The notes: a model not told the origin generated them from the sequence alone. A stretch of DNA of 64,000 nucleotides from Desulfobaccales bacterium (GCA_041648175.1 JBAZPO010000011.1:62001-126000); one strand, 5' to 3'. Shown: positions 48,869 to 58,208, counted from the stretch's first letter. Translations and numbers: made by a program.

Positions 48869-49597
48869 TTATCGCTCATTGTTCTCTTCTTCGGAAGGTT
48901 TTTTAATCCAAACAAGCACAAGAGATGTCGCCTGACAAATGATCAATGCAAAAAGAAACCCTTGCAGACCAAACCAGATTCCAACAAGTGCAAAACTTGT
49001 AATTGGCGGAGAGATGAATAGGACAACCTTTCCTCCTCTTGCATCATCTCTTTTAAGAACCTGGTACCCTCGATGCCTAAGTTCCCCCACTTTGTTATCA
49101 ACTTCTCTTATGGACAGATTCCTGCGGTCTGAATATTGGTCCAATGGTAGATTATCCATCATTTTATTATTTTTAGTATTTTTTGAACCATGAGATTCTA
49201 TTTTACCTTGAGCATTGTAATTCTTTACATCACTATAAATAGGAGGAATTGAATATTCTTTAGTATATGGCCTATCATAAAATGAATAGCCATAGATAAA
49301 ACATGGAATAGCTATAATTAATGCTATAATCATCGATATTCTACTAACTTTTTCGTAACTTTCTTTTCTGCTAAAATATTGAAAGATAGTTATTAACATA
49401 ATAATGTCAATTACAACAAATAATATCAAAAATAATCCAGTATTATATGATATATTATCAATATCATTCTGTATTGCTGCCAATTCTCTGGAGAATTCTT
49501 CTATCTTACTATAATAATTGTCAACTAATTTAAAAATATCGCTAAAATCAGTTAGGCTGCTTTGAAAAAGAACACTGTTCGATAAAATCTTGAACAT
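48869..49597 (-). CDS. AT-rich membrane protein of unknown function
   Basis: A 242-residue protein with four likely membrane helices in two pairs: about 50-72 (TGLFLILFVVIDIIMLITIF) and 86-106 (ISMIIALIIAIPCFIYGY), then about 198-232 (SFALVGIWFGLQGFLFALII). A central loop is Asn/Lys-rich. GAGGAG precedes the ATG. The codons are strongly A/T-ending, unlike every neighbour, so recent acquisition from an AT-rich genome is likely. I do not recognise a family. Confidence 0.72.
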   Translation of the reverse strand: MFKILSNSVLFQSSLTDFSDIFKLVDNYYSKIEEFSRELAAIQNDIDNISYNTGLFLILFVVIDIIMLITIFQYFSRKESYEKVSRISMIIALIIAIPCFIYGYSFYDRPYTKEYSIPPIYSDVKNYNAQGKIESHGSKNTKNNKMMDNLPLDQYSDRRNLSIREVDNKVGELRHRGYQVLKRDDARGGKVVLFISPPITSFALVGIWFGLQGFLFALIICQATSLVLVWIKKPSEEENNER

Positions 49598-49766
49598 GCG
49601 ATTCTCCTCTAATAATAATCCGCTCAGGTGAGACCGTTCCCAGCCGCCGCTACAATAGTACGAAGTTTTTTCACAGACAGAGCCTCATTCTGCCAGTCAA
49701 TTTTTTTATCGGTCATTGGGTTCATTAACTTTATGAATTTTTTACACTAAATTAAGAAGGCGTTCC

Positions 49767-52751
49767 TCAAATCAGGCTGCCGAAACGGCGCTCCCAGGCG
49801 GCCTTGAGGGTTTCCAGGGGAGCCGAGAGCAGGGGCTGCCCATGCCGCACAATCTTCACGGTTTGATCGGACCTCACCTGCCCGATTAAGGTGAGAGGCT
49901 GGCCCCGAAAGAGATCTTCCAGACGGCCCTGGTGGGCCGGGTCGACGCTCACCAGGAACCGTCCGGCCGACTCGGAATAGAGACTGGCGTAAGCCGGGGA
50001 TTCCGGTGCCACCAGGCTCAGGTCCACCTCGATGCCCAACCCCGCGGCCAGGCTGGCTAAAGCCAGATGCACCCCCAAGCCGCCCCGATAGAGGCCGTGG
50101 GCCGAAGCCATCAATTCGGCCTGGCCGGCCTCCTCCAGCAGGCGGTAGTATGCCAGGAATTCCTTATAGCGCACCTCAGGCACGCTCAGTCCCACATAGC
50201 CCAACAGCTCGTAAAACTCCGAGCCGCCCAGCTCCGGCCGGGTGTCGCCCACCAGGTAAATGGAATCCCCGGGTCGCTTCCACTCCAGGCTCAAGGCCCG
50301 CTTAAGATCCGGCAGGACACTGACCGCAGTGAAAAATAGGGTGGGCAGGCCGCTCACCCGGTGCATCTCCCCGTACGCCCCGGGTATCAGGCCATCCACA
50401 TACATGCTGTCTTTGCCGGACAACAACGGGATACCGTAAGCCAGGCACAGGTCCTTGAGCGCCAGGCAGGACCGCACCAACTGGGCTGCTTTATAGCGGC
50501 CGTCAGGGTTCATGCGGGGATCGTATTCCACACTGGGCCAGCAGAAATTGTCCACTCCTCCGATGTGATCCAGGGTTCCGCCCACCGCCAACAGGCGCCG
50601 CACCGCTTCATCGATGGTCACCGCGGTCATGTGATAAGTGTCGATCTGGGAGTAGGCAGGACACAAGGCCAGGCTTAAGGCCAGTCCCCGGTGCGAGTTT
50701 GGCCGGGGTCTGAGGATGGCGGCGTCGCCTGGGACCGGGGTAAACTCCCCCACCAGGGGTTTGATTACGCTGGCTCCCTGGACCTCGTGATCGTACTGGC
50801 GGATGATCCACTCCCGGGAACAGATATTGGGCCGGTCCAGCAGGGCCAGGAGCATGCCCAGGTGATCCCCGGGGTCGCCCAAAACCGGCTCGGTCAGGCG
50901 GGTCTCCGGTGGCAGCCACTCGGCTTCGAACTCCCAGGGAGGGAACTCCTCCTCCAGGAACGATAAGTCCATAAACGCGCAGGTGCGTCCCTGGTATTTT
51001 ACCTCCAGGACCCCGCTGTCGGTATAGCGGCCCATGACACTGGCCTCCACCGCATGCTTCCGGGCCAGGCCTTTGAAGCGGGCTTCGTGTTCAGGTTTTA
51101 CCCCTATCACCATGCGCTCTTGGGATTCAGACACCCAAATCTCCCAGGGGTCCAGCCCCTGGTACTTAACGGGCACTGCTTCCAGCCAGACCTCCCCGCC
51201 GCCAGCCATTTGGGCCGATTCTCCCACCGCCGAGGATAGCCCGCCACCGCCGCAGTCGGTGATGAAGGTGATGAGCCCCTGGTCCCGGGCCTCTAACAAA
51301 AAATCGTGCATGTTCTTCTGGGTGTAGGGGTCGCCGATCTGGACGTGGCCGGCCGGGGTGCCCGGGGACGAGACCTCGGACGATGCGGTCACCCCGTGAA
51401 TCCCGTCTTTGCCAACCCGGCCGCCGCAAGTGATAATCAAATCGCCGGGGTGAGCCGCTTTCTCTGCCCCGGGCTCGCCTTTGATCTTCAGGGGCAGCAA
51501 CCCCACCGCACCCACAAATACCAGGGACTTGCCCAGGTAAGCAGCATCAAAATAAAGGGCGCCGTTGACGGTGGGTATCCCGCTCTTATTGCCGCCGTCC
51601 TTGACGCCTTCGATGACGCCATCCAGGAGACGCCGGGGGTGCAGCCGGGGCTTGAGCGGCCCGGCATAGCCTCGGGGTCCCACGCAAAAGCCGTACATAC
51701 CCCCGATGAGGCGAGCTCCTTTGCCGGTGCCTAAAGGGTCCCGGTAAACGCCCACAATGCCGGTGAGGGAACCGCCGTAGGCCTCCAGGTTGGAAGGGGA
51801 GTTGTGAGTTTCGCCCTTGATTACATAGGAAAACTCGTCGTCCAACTGCCCCACTCCGGCGTTGTCCCAGAGCACCGAAACTACCCAGGGTTTAAGCTGG
51901 GCAATCTCCCGGGTGGGCGCGGAGATGCAGACCTTGAAAGGATTGTCCAGGATGAAGCTTTCCCCGCTCCCCGCGTCTCGGTAATGAAACCGCCCCCGAA
52001 AGGTGTTGTGGTTGCAATGGTCGCTCCTGGCCTGGGCCAGGTATTCCAGTTCCACGTCGGTGGGGGCCGCCAGTCCCACCGCGGCCCGCTGGGCCTTAAC
52101 TTCGGGGCGCTGAAAATAATTTAAGATAACCGGCAGGTCGGCATCCCGGAGCGCCAGATGGCGCTGGCGGCTCAATTCCTTGAGGACCTCCGGTGAAGCC
52201 AGATCAAAGGCCGCAACCCTAGGAGTGTGGGCCAGCATAACCCGGGGCAGAATAATCCCCACTCCATGCTCGGAATCCCAGGTCTCCCGGGAAAATATCC
52301 GAAATTCCTGGACCATGTCGTTGGCCAGAAGTTCCCGGGCGATCTGGGCCGCGTGGTTCTCGGTGAGGCTATCGCCGGTTAGTAGGAAGAGCTTGGAGGT
52401 ATACACCGCGGCGTCCACCGGCAGAGATTCCCCCAGGTAGGCCGTGATGGCTTCCAGGGCTACGGTCCCGGCCGTATCCCGTACCCCGGGTTTAAAGCCC
52501 ACCCAGATGGCCCACTGGAAATCCCGGGCCAGGGTCTGAAAGCTTGATACCTGGGTGGTGGGATGCGTGAAGATATCCGTGCGGATTGCCTCCAAGGTCG
52601 TCAGAGGCAGGTCCAACTCCAGCATAAGGACCCGCAAAACCCGGACCGCGGTAAGGTCGAGACCGAAGTATTCCCGGGCCTGGCGGCGCACCCCCTCCCC
52701 TTCTGCGTCTGTAAGGTCCGGGCGCCAACCGATTTCCAGCCGTACTGCCAT
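49767..52751 (-). CDS. purL: Phosphoribosylformylglycinamidine synthase (PurS-like domains plus PurL)
   Basis: A 994-residue FGAM synthase for step 4 of purine synthesis. The first 170 residues look like two PurS-like segments (RLEIGWRPDLTDAEGEGVRR; WAIWVGFKPGVRDTAGTVAL). Then the PurL core: YLAQARSDHCNHNTFRG, VIKGETHNSPSNLEAYGG, GGRVGKDGIHGVTASSE, ITDCGGGGLSSAVGESAQM. No glutaminase domain is present, so a separate PurQ must supply ammonia. ATG 52751 has GGGAGAG five bases upstream. Confidence 0.93.
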   Translation of the reverse strand: MAVRLEIGWRPDLTDAEGEGVRRQAREYFGLDLTAVRVLRVLMLELDLPLTTLEAIRTDIFTHPTTQVSSFQTLARDFQWAIWVGFKPGVRDTAGTVALEAITAYLGESLPVDAAVYTSKLFLLTGDSLTENHAAQIARELLANDMVQEFRIFSRETWDSEHGVGIILPRVMLAHTPRVAAFDLASPEVLKELSRQRHLALRDADLPVILNYFQRPEVKAQRAAVGLAAPTDVELEYLAQARSDHCNHNTFRGRFHYRDAGSGESFILDNPFKVCISAPTREIAQLKPWVVSVLWDNAGVGQLDDEFSYVIKGETHNSPSNLEAYGGSLTGIVGVYRDPLGTGKGARLIGGMYGFCVGPRGYAGPLKPRLHPRRLLDGVIEGVKDGGNKSGIPTVNGALYFDAAYLGKSLVFVGAVGLLPLKIKGEPGAEKAAHPGDLIITCGGRVGKDGIHGVTASSEVSSPGTPAGHVQIGDPYTQKNMHDFLLEARDQGLITFITDCGGGGLSSAVGESAQMAGGGEVWLEAVPVKYQGLDPWEIWVSESQERMVIGVKPEHEARFKGLARKHAVEASVMGRYTDSGVLEVKYQGRTCAFMDLSFLEEEFPPWEFEAEWLPPETRLTEPVLGDPGDHLGMLLALLDRPNICSREWIIRQYDHEVQGASVIKPLVGEFTPVPGDAAILRPRPNSHRGLALSLALCPAYSQIDTYHMTAVTIDEAVRRLLAVGGTLDHIGGVDNFCWPSVEYDPRMNPDGRYKAAQLVRSCLALKDLCLAYGIPLLSGKDSMYVDGLIPGAYGEMHRVSGLPTLFFTAVSVLPDLKRALSLEWKRPGDSIYLVGDTRPELGGSEFYELLGYVGLSVPEVRYKEFLAYYRLLEEAGQAELMASAHGLYRGGLGVHLALASLAAGLGIEVDLSLVAPESPAYASLYSESAGRFLVSVDPAHQGRLEDLFRGQPLTLIGQVRSDQTVKIVRHGQPLLSAPLETLKAAWERRFGSLI

Positions 52752-52892
52752 AGCTCTCCCTGGCATATTCATGGATTGATATAGAAAATATACCTCAAGG
52801 TGAGCCGGATATAAAGGTTAAGTTTGCGGTCCAAGAATGAGGAGGAGAATCAAGACTAAAAGCTATTTCAAAACCTTGCAGCAGGGAACAAC

Positions 52893-52961
52893 GTCATTCT
52901 GAACGCAGCGAAGTACTCTCATGGTCAATAAATTGAGATCCTTCACTTCGTTCAGGATGAC
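52893..52961. repeat. GTCATTCTGAACGCAGCGAAG inverted-repeat element
   Basis: A 69-bp palindromic element; the left end GTCATTCTGAACGCAGCGAA and the right end the complement of GTCATCCTGAACGAAGTGAA. Same family as 47151-47229. The remaining DNA between purL and the next gene shows nothing else. Confidence 0.8.
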
Positions 52962-53045
52962 AGCAATGGCGATTTTGGACTAGCGTGGGGTCTTTTCCCG
53001 GGGACCAGGAGAGCAGACTTCAATCGCCCAAGGTTCAACATAACC

Positions 53046-53255
53046 TTAACAGGCGTTTGAAAATTGGCGCTGTGGCTTCGCATGAATCTGGAAACTCAAA
53101 CGGTGGGTCTTACCGTGGTCACAGATATAGGTGTGGTAATTGCCATCTTGCGGGAGGTTGGATACGACACCCATAATCACGAGAGTTGTCAAACCCTCAA
53201 GGTTGAACTGCAGCAATTCGTGTTTTTGGCAGCCGGAATCAACTAATCTCAGCAT
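53046..53255 (-). CDS. Small protein with a structured leader
   Basis: A 69-residue protein starting MLRLVDSGCQKHELLQFNLE, with LTTLVIMGVVSNLPQDGNYH and a possible metal-binding CDHGKTHR. I do not recognise it. AAGGAGG lies nine bases before the ATG at 53255, within the loop of a hairpin (CTCAGTTC / GAACCGAG). A set of TACCTA motifs lies about 130 bases upstream. The strong ribosome site is the main support. Confidence 0.58.
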   Translation of the reverse strand: MLRLVDSGCQKHELLQFNLEGLTTLVIMGVVSNLPQDGNYHTYICDHGKTHRLSFQIHAKPQRQFSNAC

Positions 53256-53357
53256 CCTCGGTTCCTCCTTGAACTGAGACCTACTTTTTTGGGGCAATAC
53301 GCATCCTTGCGAACCCCGATACTGCCTCCTATTATGCATAAATGAGTATTTTTTTCT

Positions 53358-53415
53358 ATAGGTAAAATTGCTCAAAAACCTCTAGGCAAAAATACCTAAC
53401 GTAAAAAAATACCTA
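53358..53415. promoter_or_regulatory. Cluster of TACCTA boxes, candidate operator
   Basis: AAATACCTA occurs at 53390-53398 and 53407-53415 (17 bp apart) and in inverse form ATAGGTAAA at 53358-53366. The DNA between them is AT-rich. The boxes lie upstream of the 53046-53255 gene. Confidence 0.45.
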
Positions 53416-53512
53416 TCATTGTTAGGAAGAAAACCAAATGGTAAGATGGCATTCGCTAATATTCCCAGTGGTCAAAAGTCGCGGCCTCGGTTCAACCCTT
53501 CCTGATCATCTC

Positions 53513-54886
53513 TCATGTCTTGACCAGCACCGCGGCAAAAAAGGCGTCCAGGTCATGTACTTCCGGAGAGCTGCGGAAATAACCGGGGGGCTGTACCAGA
53601 TAAGCCTGAGGCGGCAGCAGGTTTGCATCGGTGGCCAGGTGAAATTCCGGGTGTTCGGTAAGAAAATGATCAATCTGTGACTCATTTTCCTCGGGTTCGG
53701 TAGTGCAGGTGATATACAGCAGGCGACCGCCCGGTTTTATGACCCTGCCGGCCTCATCCAGCATGGCGGCCTGCCGGGGCGGAAACGTGGCCAGGTCCTC
53801 CTCCTTAAGCCGGCTCTTGATCTCCGGGTGGCGCCGCAGGATTCCAAGGGCCGAGCACGGGACGTCCAGAACCACCGCGTCCATCGTACCGCTTTTCAAG
53901 GGTAGAGTCATAGCCGCGTCTGCCTGGATGGGATAGGCTATCTCCACCCCCCAGCGCCGCGTGTTCTTCCTGAGCTCCTTAAGGCGCCCCGCATGGCGGT
54001 CCACCGCCGCCAGCAGGCCGGAATTGACCATGGCTTCAGACAGGTGGGTGGTCTTGCCCCCTCGGCCGGCCCCGATTTCTGCAAGGCGCAGCCCCGGCCC
54101 CAAGGGGAGCAAACCGGAAATCAACTGGGCCCCTTCATCCTGGAAGAGCCAGAGGCCTTCCCGATAGGACGATAACTCGGTGGGCGAGGTTTGAATGCTC
54201 TCGAAGATGAGGCCCACCGGGGAAAACCGGCAACGCCGGGCAACCACTCCCTCCCGGGCCAACCGGGCTATGAGGGTGGCGGGATCGGTTTTTAGGGTGT
54301 TGACCCGCACGGAGAGCGGCGGAACCCGGTTGTTGGCGGCCAGGCGGGCGGCGGTGGCCTCAGGCCCAGAGCGCGTCAGCCAGCGTCTCACCAGCCAGGC
54401 AGGGTGCGAGTGCAACACGCTTAAGCCCAACACCGGATCGGCTGCGGGATCGGGCAGGGGCGGCACCTCCTCTGCGGCCAACCGGCGCAACACTGCGTTG
54501 ACAAAGCCTACATGACTCTTGGGCAGGCCCCGGGCCTTAGCCAGATTCCCGGCTTCATGGAGTACCGCCCTGGCTGGCACCCGATCTAACATGAGGATCT
54601 GATACGCTCCCAGGCGGAGAAGTTGCAAGACCAGGGGATGGAGTTTTTTCAGGGGCATATCCGAAAGGCGGGACAAGACATAATCAAGCCGCACCTCCCA
54701 GCGCTTCACCCCCTGCACCAACTCTAGCAGCAAGCCCCGCTCCGGCCTCGATAGATCCCGATGACGCTTGAGGGTGGCGGCGAGCAATTCCTCGACCGAC
54801 TCTCCGTGCCGGGCGGCCGCGGCCAAAATATCCAGGGCCAGGGCCCGGGCGCCGGTGGAATGTGGCAATGCCTGAGGTTTACTCAT
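53513..54886 (-). CDS. rsmB: 16S rRNA (cytosine-967-C5)-methyltransferase
   Basis: A 457-residue RNA methyltransferase. Residues about 10-140 form the NusB-like RNA-binding domain (ALALDILAAAARHGESVEEL; VHEAGNLAKARG-type helix). The catalytic domain has LAEIGAGRGGKTTHLSEAM (SAM), VVLDVPCSALGILRRHPEIK with one Cys, and LLYITCTTEPEENESQIDHF with the second. Length matches RsmB/Sun (429 in E. coli). It is not in the def-fmt operon here, although it often is. Confidence 0.95.
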   Translation of the reverse strand: MSKPQALPHSTGARALALDILAAAARHGESVEELLAATLKRHRDLSRPERGLLLELVQGVKRWEVRLDYVLSRLSDMPLKKLHPLVLQLLRLGAYQILMLDRVPARAVLHEAGNLAKARGLPKSHVGFVNAVLRRLAAEEVPPLPDPAADPVLGLSVLHSHPAWLVRRWLTRSGPEATAARLAANNRVPPLSVRVNTLKTDPATLIARLAREGVVARRCRFSPVGLIFESIQTSPTELSSYREGLWLFQDEGAQLISGLLPLGPGLRLAEIGAGRGGKTTHLSEAMVNSGLLAAVDRHAGRLKELRKNTRRWGVEIAYPIQADAAMTLPLKSGTMDAVVLDVPCSALGILRRHPEIKSRLKEEDLATFPPRQAAMLDEAGRVIKPGGRLLYITCTTEPEENESQIDHFLTEHPEFHLATDANLLPPQAYLVQPPGYFRSSPEVHDLDAFFAAVLVKT

Positions 54887-55181
54887 AGTTCAGTCATACT
54901 CAAATCGTCATAACGAAACTTTTGATCACTCATTTTATAATTTACCAGCATATCACCAAGTGTGGGTAAGCCTCCTAAATTAAGGCTACCTGCCTGGGCA
55001 AGACGTTTGATAATTGTGAACATCATGTTAATAAGACTGATCATAGTCTTTCCATGGCCGGCCAGGTGTTTCCCTCAATCCCCTATGAGTGATTAATATC
55101 AGGCCTTTTCTTATTATAGGCATTAAAAATGCATTTAATTGAACAGAATCAAAAATACCGCACCTCAGAAGGGAGAACGTC
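54887..55181. other. Intergenic region between divergent genes
   Basis: About 295 bases between rsmB and the receiver-like gene, both transcribed outward. It is AT-rich and probably holds both promoters, but no sequence matched the consensus well enough to call. No repeat of this window is present. Confidence 0.45.
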
Positions 55182-55556
55182 ATACTAATCAATATCTATT
55201 ACCATTCCCCGAAGAACCGCGATTATCTCCACCACGTGGTTGATTCGTCCGGGATATGCCGGGTAAAGGATTTTCAGAACCTTGAGGATCTGAAAGGAGA
55301 CCATACGGCCGATGTGGTGCTCTTGGAATACCAGGACAACAATCCCGCACTTGACTCCTGGATTGCCCAGACCACTGCTCAGCCCGACTGCCCAGAGATT
55401 TTCCTCTTCGTGGAAGAGGCATCGCCCCCGTTCATATGGAAAGCCCTGAAGTTGGGAGCTCGCGAAATCTTCCCCGGCGCCATGCAGCCCGAAGCATTGC
55501 AAGATGCGGTATTACGGCTAGGGATGCGCAAGGCCGCCCGTGCCAGGCAATCATAA
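55182..55556 (+). CDS. Atypical receiver-like (CheY-fold) protein with a non-canonical start
   Basis: A 124-residue alpha/beta protein: ILINIYYHSPKNRDYLHHVV (beta1-alpha1), VKDFQNLEDLKGDHTADVVL (beta2 and beta3), PEIFLFVEEASPPFIWKALK (beta4), GAREIFPGAMQPEALQDAVL (beta5). The acidic pocket and the phosphoryl Asp are not conserved, so it is an atypical receiver. No ATG, GTG or TTG lies before GTG 55236, which would remove beta1. AAGGGAG at 55169 is six bases from an ATA codon at 55182, the best-placed start. Confidence 0.6.
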   Translation: MLINIYYHSPKNRDYLHHVVDSSGICRVKDFQNLEDLKGDHTADVVLLEYQDNNPALDSWIAQTTAQPDCPEIFLFVEEASPPFIWKALKLGAREIFPGAMQPEALQDAVLRLGMRKAARARQS

Positions 55557-55684
55557 ATTTGCCTTGAATGCACCACCTATTCGTGGCTTCACTTGAATTA
55601 TAGGTGTCCTCTCTTTCCTTATATTTTTGATATTTTTGCCCCGAATACCGTCTTTTCCCAGTCCCGCGCCTGCACCTTCTTGTA

Positions 55685-55822
55685 ATACCAAGTTGCGCTC
55701 ATAGAAGTAAAAATAGCTTCGGTTTTGTAGAGGCACACTTGCATGTGCGACCACTCTGAGGGCGGACACATAGGTCCGCCCCTACAAAAACTATAATTAC
55801 CTGTATGACCGCAACTTGGTAT
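55685..55822. mobile_element. MITE-like element, family 1, identical copy B
   Basis: 138 bp, the same sequence as copies A and C, with TA before the left end and TA after CTTGGTA. It contains the GGGCGGACACATAGGTCCGC palindrome. Confidence 0.87.
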
Positions 55823-55875
55823 AAGCTATCATCCATCGCCCGCACTCCGTCCGAGCCACTCGTATGATAAGCTGT

Positions 55876-55979
55876 TATACTCATTGCCAAAAGTTTTTCA
55901 CTTATCCACCCCTCACCCTGGCCCTCTCCCACAAGGGGAGAGGGGAATTATAAGGAAAGAACTTTTGGCAATCGCTATA
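55876..55979. mobile_element. MITE-like element, family 2
   Basis: 104 bp from TATACTCATTGCCAAAAGTT to the complement of TATAGCGATTGCCAAAAGTT. Interior CCCTCACCCTGGCCCTCTCC. Closest relative is 4540-4640. It ends 135 bases upstream of the K+ channel gene. Confidence 0.75.
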
Positions 55980-56114
55980 AATGCTTGCATCCTGCCCGCG
56001 GTGTAGCTTAAATGTTCTAAAGCAGAATAACCGGCAGATTTTCTTGATGAACCAAGGCAGTTACTGGGACCGGCAAGTTTATGGTCAAAATCTTATTGGT
56101 TTCCGGGCAGTCAT

Positions 56115-57323
56115 ATGGTCCTCAGTAATAAATCGGCGATTCAGCAAGCCAAAGATAAATTGGGCCGCGGTCTGGACCGGGTGCTGACGCTACGGCCCGA
56201 GTGGCCCCTGGCCCTGGCCCTGGTGCTCAGCGGCGCCCTGAATATCGAAAGCGGCCTCAGGTACAACCTGGTGCCATTCACCCAGATCGGACCCCTATCC
56301 AGCGTGGCCCAATCGCTGTCGGTGCTGGGAAGCAGCACCCAGGTCTTTCTGGGAGCCTCTCTGGTGCTGGTGGGCCTCGGCTTGTTAAAGCGGTTGGCCT
56401 CGGCCTGGGCCTTTGCCGTGCTGCTTTTGGCGGTCACTCTGGGGGTCAACCTGGCCCAGGGAAACCAGGGCGCCAGCCTGATTCTCTCCGGTCTGATACT
56501 CCTGGCCCTCTTAGTCTTCAAGCGGCACTTCACCTTCCGCACCGCCACAGCACATTACATCTTCTCTTTCATGGGCATGCTGGCCATCCTGGTGTACGGC
56601 ACCTTTGGCGCTTACATGTTGGGGGAGGGATTCCACCCCAAAATCCATGACCTGATCTCGTCCTTTTACTTCACCATCATCACTCTGGCCACGGTGGGCT
56701 ATGGCGATATCGTGCCGATTACCCAGGAAACCCGGTTCTTCGTCGTGTCCCTGCTGATCGTGGGTTTGAGTGTCTTTGCCACCTCGATCGCTTCGATCCT
56801 GGGCCCCGCCCTTTCAGAAGAGATTGATCGCTTTTTCAACCCCAGGGAAAAAAAAATGAAGCCGACAAATCACGTTATCCTGGCGGGGGAAGGCGCCCTG
56901 GCCGCCAATACCTCCCGGGAGCTCCAGGCCCGGGGCATCCCCTTCGTGCAGATCATTGCCACGGCCTCAGTCCCCCCGCACCTGCCGGAAGATCTGGTGG
57001 TACGCGGCAACCCCGGCGATGACCAGGTCCTCAGAGAAGCAGGTATCGACAGCGCCATCCTGGTCATTGCCGCTCGGGACGACGATGGCGAAAACGCTTT
57101 CATCTCCCTGGTGGCCAAGGATTTAAACCCCAACGTCAAAGTCCTGGCAGTCGCCAGTTCGGCCGGCTCCATCCGCCGGTTGAGGTTGGCCCGGGCCGAA
57201 ATCGTCTTCGCGCCGTCGGTGGTGGGAGGCCGCATGCTCGCCAACATCGTGGAAGGCAAAGAGATTCCCCAAGAGTTCAAAGACCTTCTGGAGGGCAAAC
57301 GGAAAAAACCTGAAACCAAATGA
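56115..57323 (+). CDS. Potassium channel protein with RCK/TrkA-N domain
   Basis: A 402-residue Kch-like channel. About six hydrophobic segments lie between residues 30 and 225; the pore loop carries the selectivity filter TVGYGD at 193-198, followed by the inner helix FFVVSLLIVGLSVFATSIAS. Residues about 255-385 form an RCK domain (HVILAGEGALAANTSRELQA) with a Rossmann GxGxxA-type start. There is no voltage-sensor arginine ladder that I can see. Physiological role inferred from the family. Confidence 0.92.
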   Translation: MVLSNKSAIQQAKDKLGRGLDRVLTLRPEWPLALALVLSGALNIESGLRYNLVPFTQIGPLSSVAQSLSVLGSSTQVFLGASLVLVGLGLLKRLASAWAFAVLLLAVTLGVNLAQGNQGASLILSGLILLALLVFKRHFTFRTATAHYIFSFMGMLAILVYGTFGAYMLGEGFHPKIHDLISSFYFTIITLATVGYGDIVPITQETRFFVVSLLIVGLSVFATSIASILGPALSEEIDRFFNPREKKMKPTNHVILAGEGALAANTSRELQARGIPFVQIIATASVPPHLPEDLVVRGNPGDDQVLREAGIDSAILVIAARDDDGENAFISLVAKDLNPNVKVLAVASSAGSIRRLRLARAEIVFAPSVVGGRMLANIVEGKEIPQEFKDLLEGKRKKPETK

Positions 57324-57369
57324 TCGGAGAGGCTGACCTGCTGGGGTGCGCTTTCAACCCCTGGCCGTT

Positions 57370-58200
57370 TCAGGCCGGCTGAGGCTGGGGCTTCTCGGTG
57401 GCCACTGCGGGCTGCGGCAGCAGAAAGGTGGTCAGGGCTTCTTCTACCTTTTCCAGGTTGACTTGGGTATCGTAGCACGGACCGTGGGGGCGGTGGTTGA
57501 TAATCCCGAAAACCGGCAAAGGATAACTGTCCTGAATGCCGCTGCTGAGGTCCCGCTCGCAGGCCACGGCGATAATCAGGCGGGGTTTGCGTTCCACCAC
57601 GATGCGGCGAGCCAGAGTGCCGCCGGTGGCCACTGCCAGCCCCACGCCGTATTTTTCCGACAAATCCACCAACCCGGTTATGGGACATTTGCCGCACCGT
57701 TTGCAGTGCACCGTGCTGCCCGTAATCCGAAACTGGCATTCGTGGAATTGTAGGCAATGGGGCATGAGCAGGAGTAGTTTATCCGCCGTGGTGCGCAGGT
57801 GTTGCGCCAAAACCAATTGATTATTGATTTCGATGAACGAGCGCCTCACCTTTTCCTTGGAGACGCCGGCTAATTTCCCCACTCCGCTCATCAAGGGCAG
57901 GAGCAGCTTGATCACCAAACCCCGAAGTTTGCGGGAAAAGAACAGGTCCCTTCCTAAGACCACGGTCAGGGCCAGCATAACCAGGATACCCAGCACCATT
58001 AGGAGCAGGACGCTGAAAATGATCCCCAGGACGACAGGCAGATCGGGATGGATCGTAGTCAGGCCCACGTAGGGCACATACCAGAGGATTCCCAGGATGA
58101 GGGTGAACAAAAAGCAGGTGAGCGCCAGCAAGCCCAGAAAGGTGCGCTTCTGAGGCCGCAGGGAATTGCCGCCGTTCAATATTTTCACCGGCTCATCCAT
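57370..58200 (-). CDS. DUF116 domain membrane protein
   Basis: A 276-residue protein. Two membrane helices near the N-terminus (LLALTCFLFTLILGILWY and VLGIIFSVLLLMVLGILVML). The DUF116 domain follows, with Cys-rich HCLQFHECQFRITGSTVHCK, RCGKCPITGLVDLSEKYGVG, VAVACERDLSSGIQDSYPLP; the cysteines may hold an Fe-S cluster. Function unknown; often next to def-fmt in this phylum. ATG 58200 is eight bases after the fmt stop, with AGGA between. Confidence 0.88.
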   Translation of the reverse strand: MDEPVKILNGGNSLRPQKRTFLGLLALTCFLFTLILGILWYVPYVGLTTIHPDLPVVLGIIFSVLLLMVLGILVMLALTVVLGRDLFFSRKLRGLVIKLLLPLMSGVGKLAGVSKEKVRRSFIEINNQLVLAQHLRTTADKLLLLMPHCLQFHECQFRITGSTVHCKRCGKCPITGLVDLSEKYGVGLAVATGGTLARRIVVERKPRLIIAVACERDLSSGIQDSYPLPVFGIINHRPHGPCYDTQVNLEKVEEALTTFLLPQPAVATEKPQPQPA

Positions 58201-58208
58201 GAGTAGTC

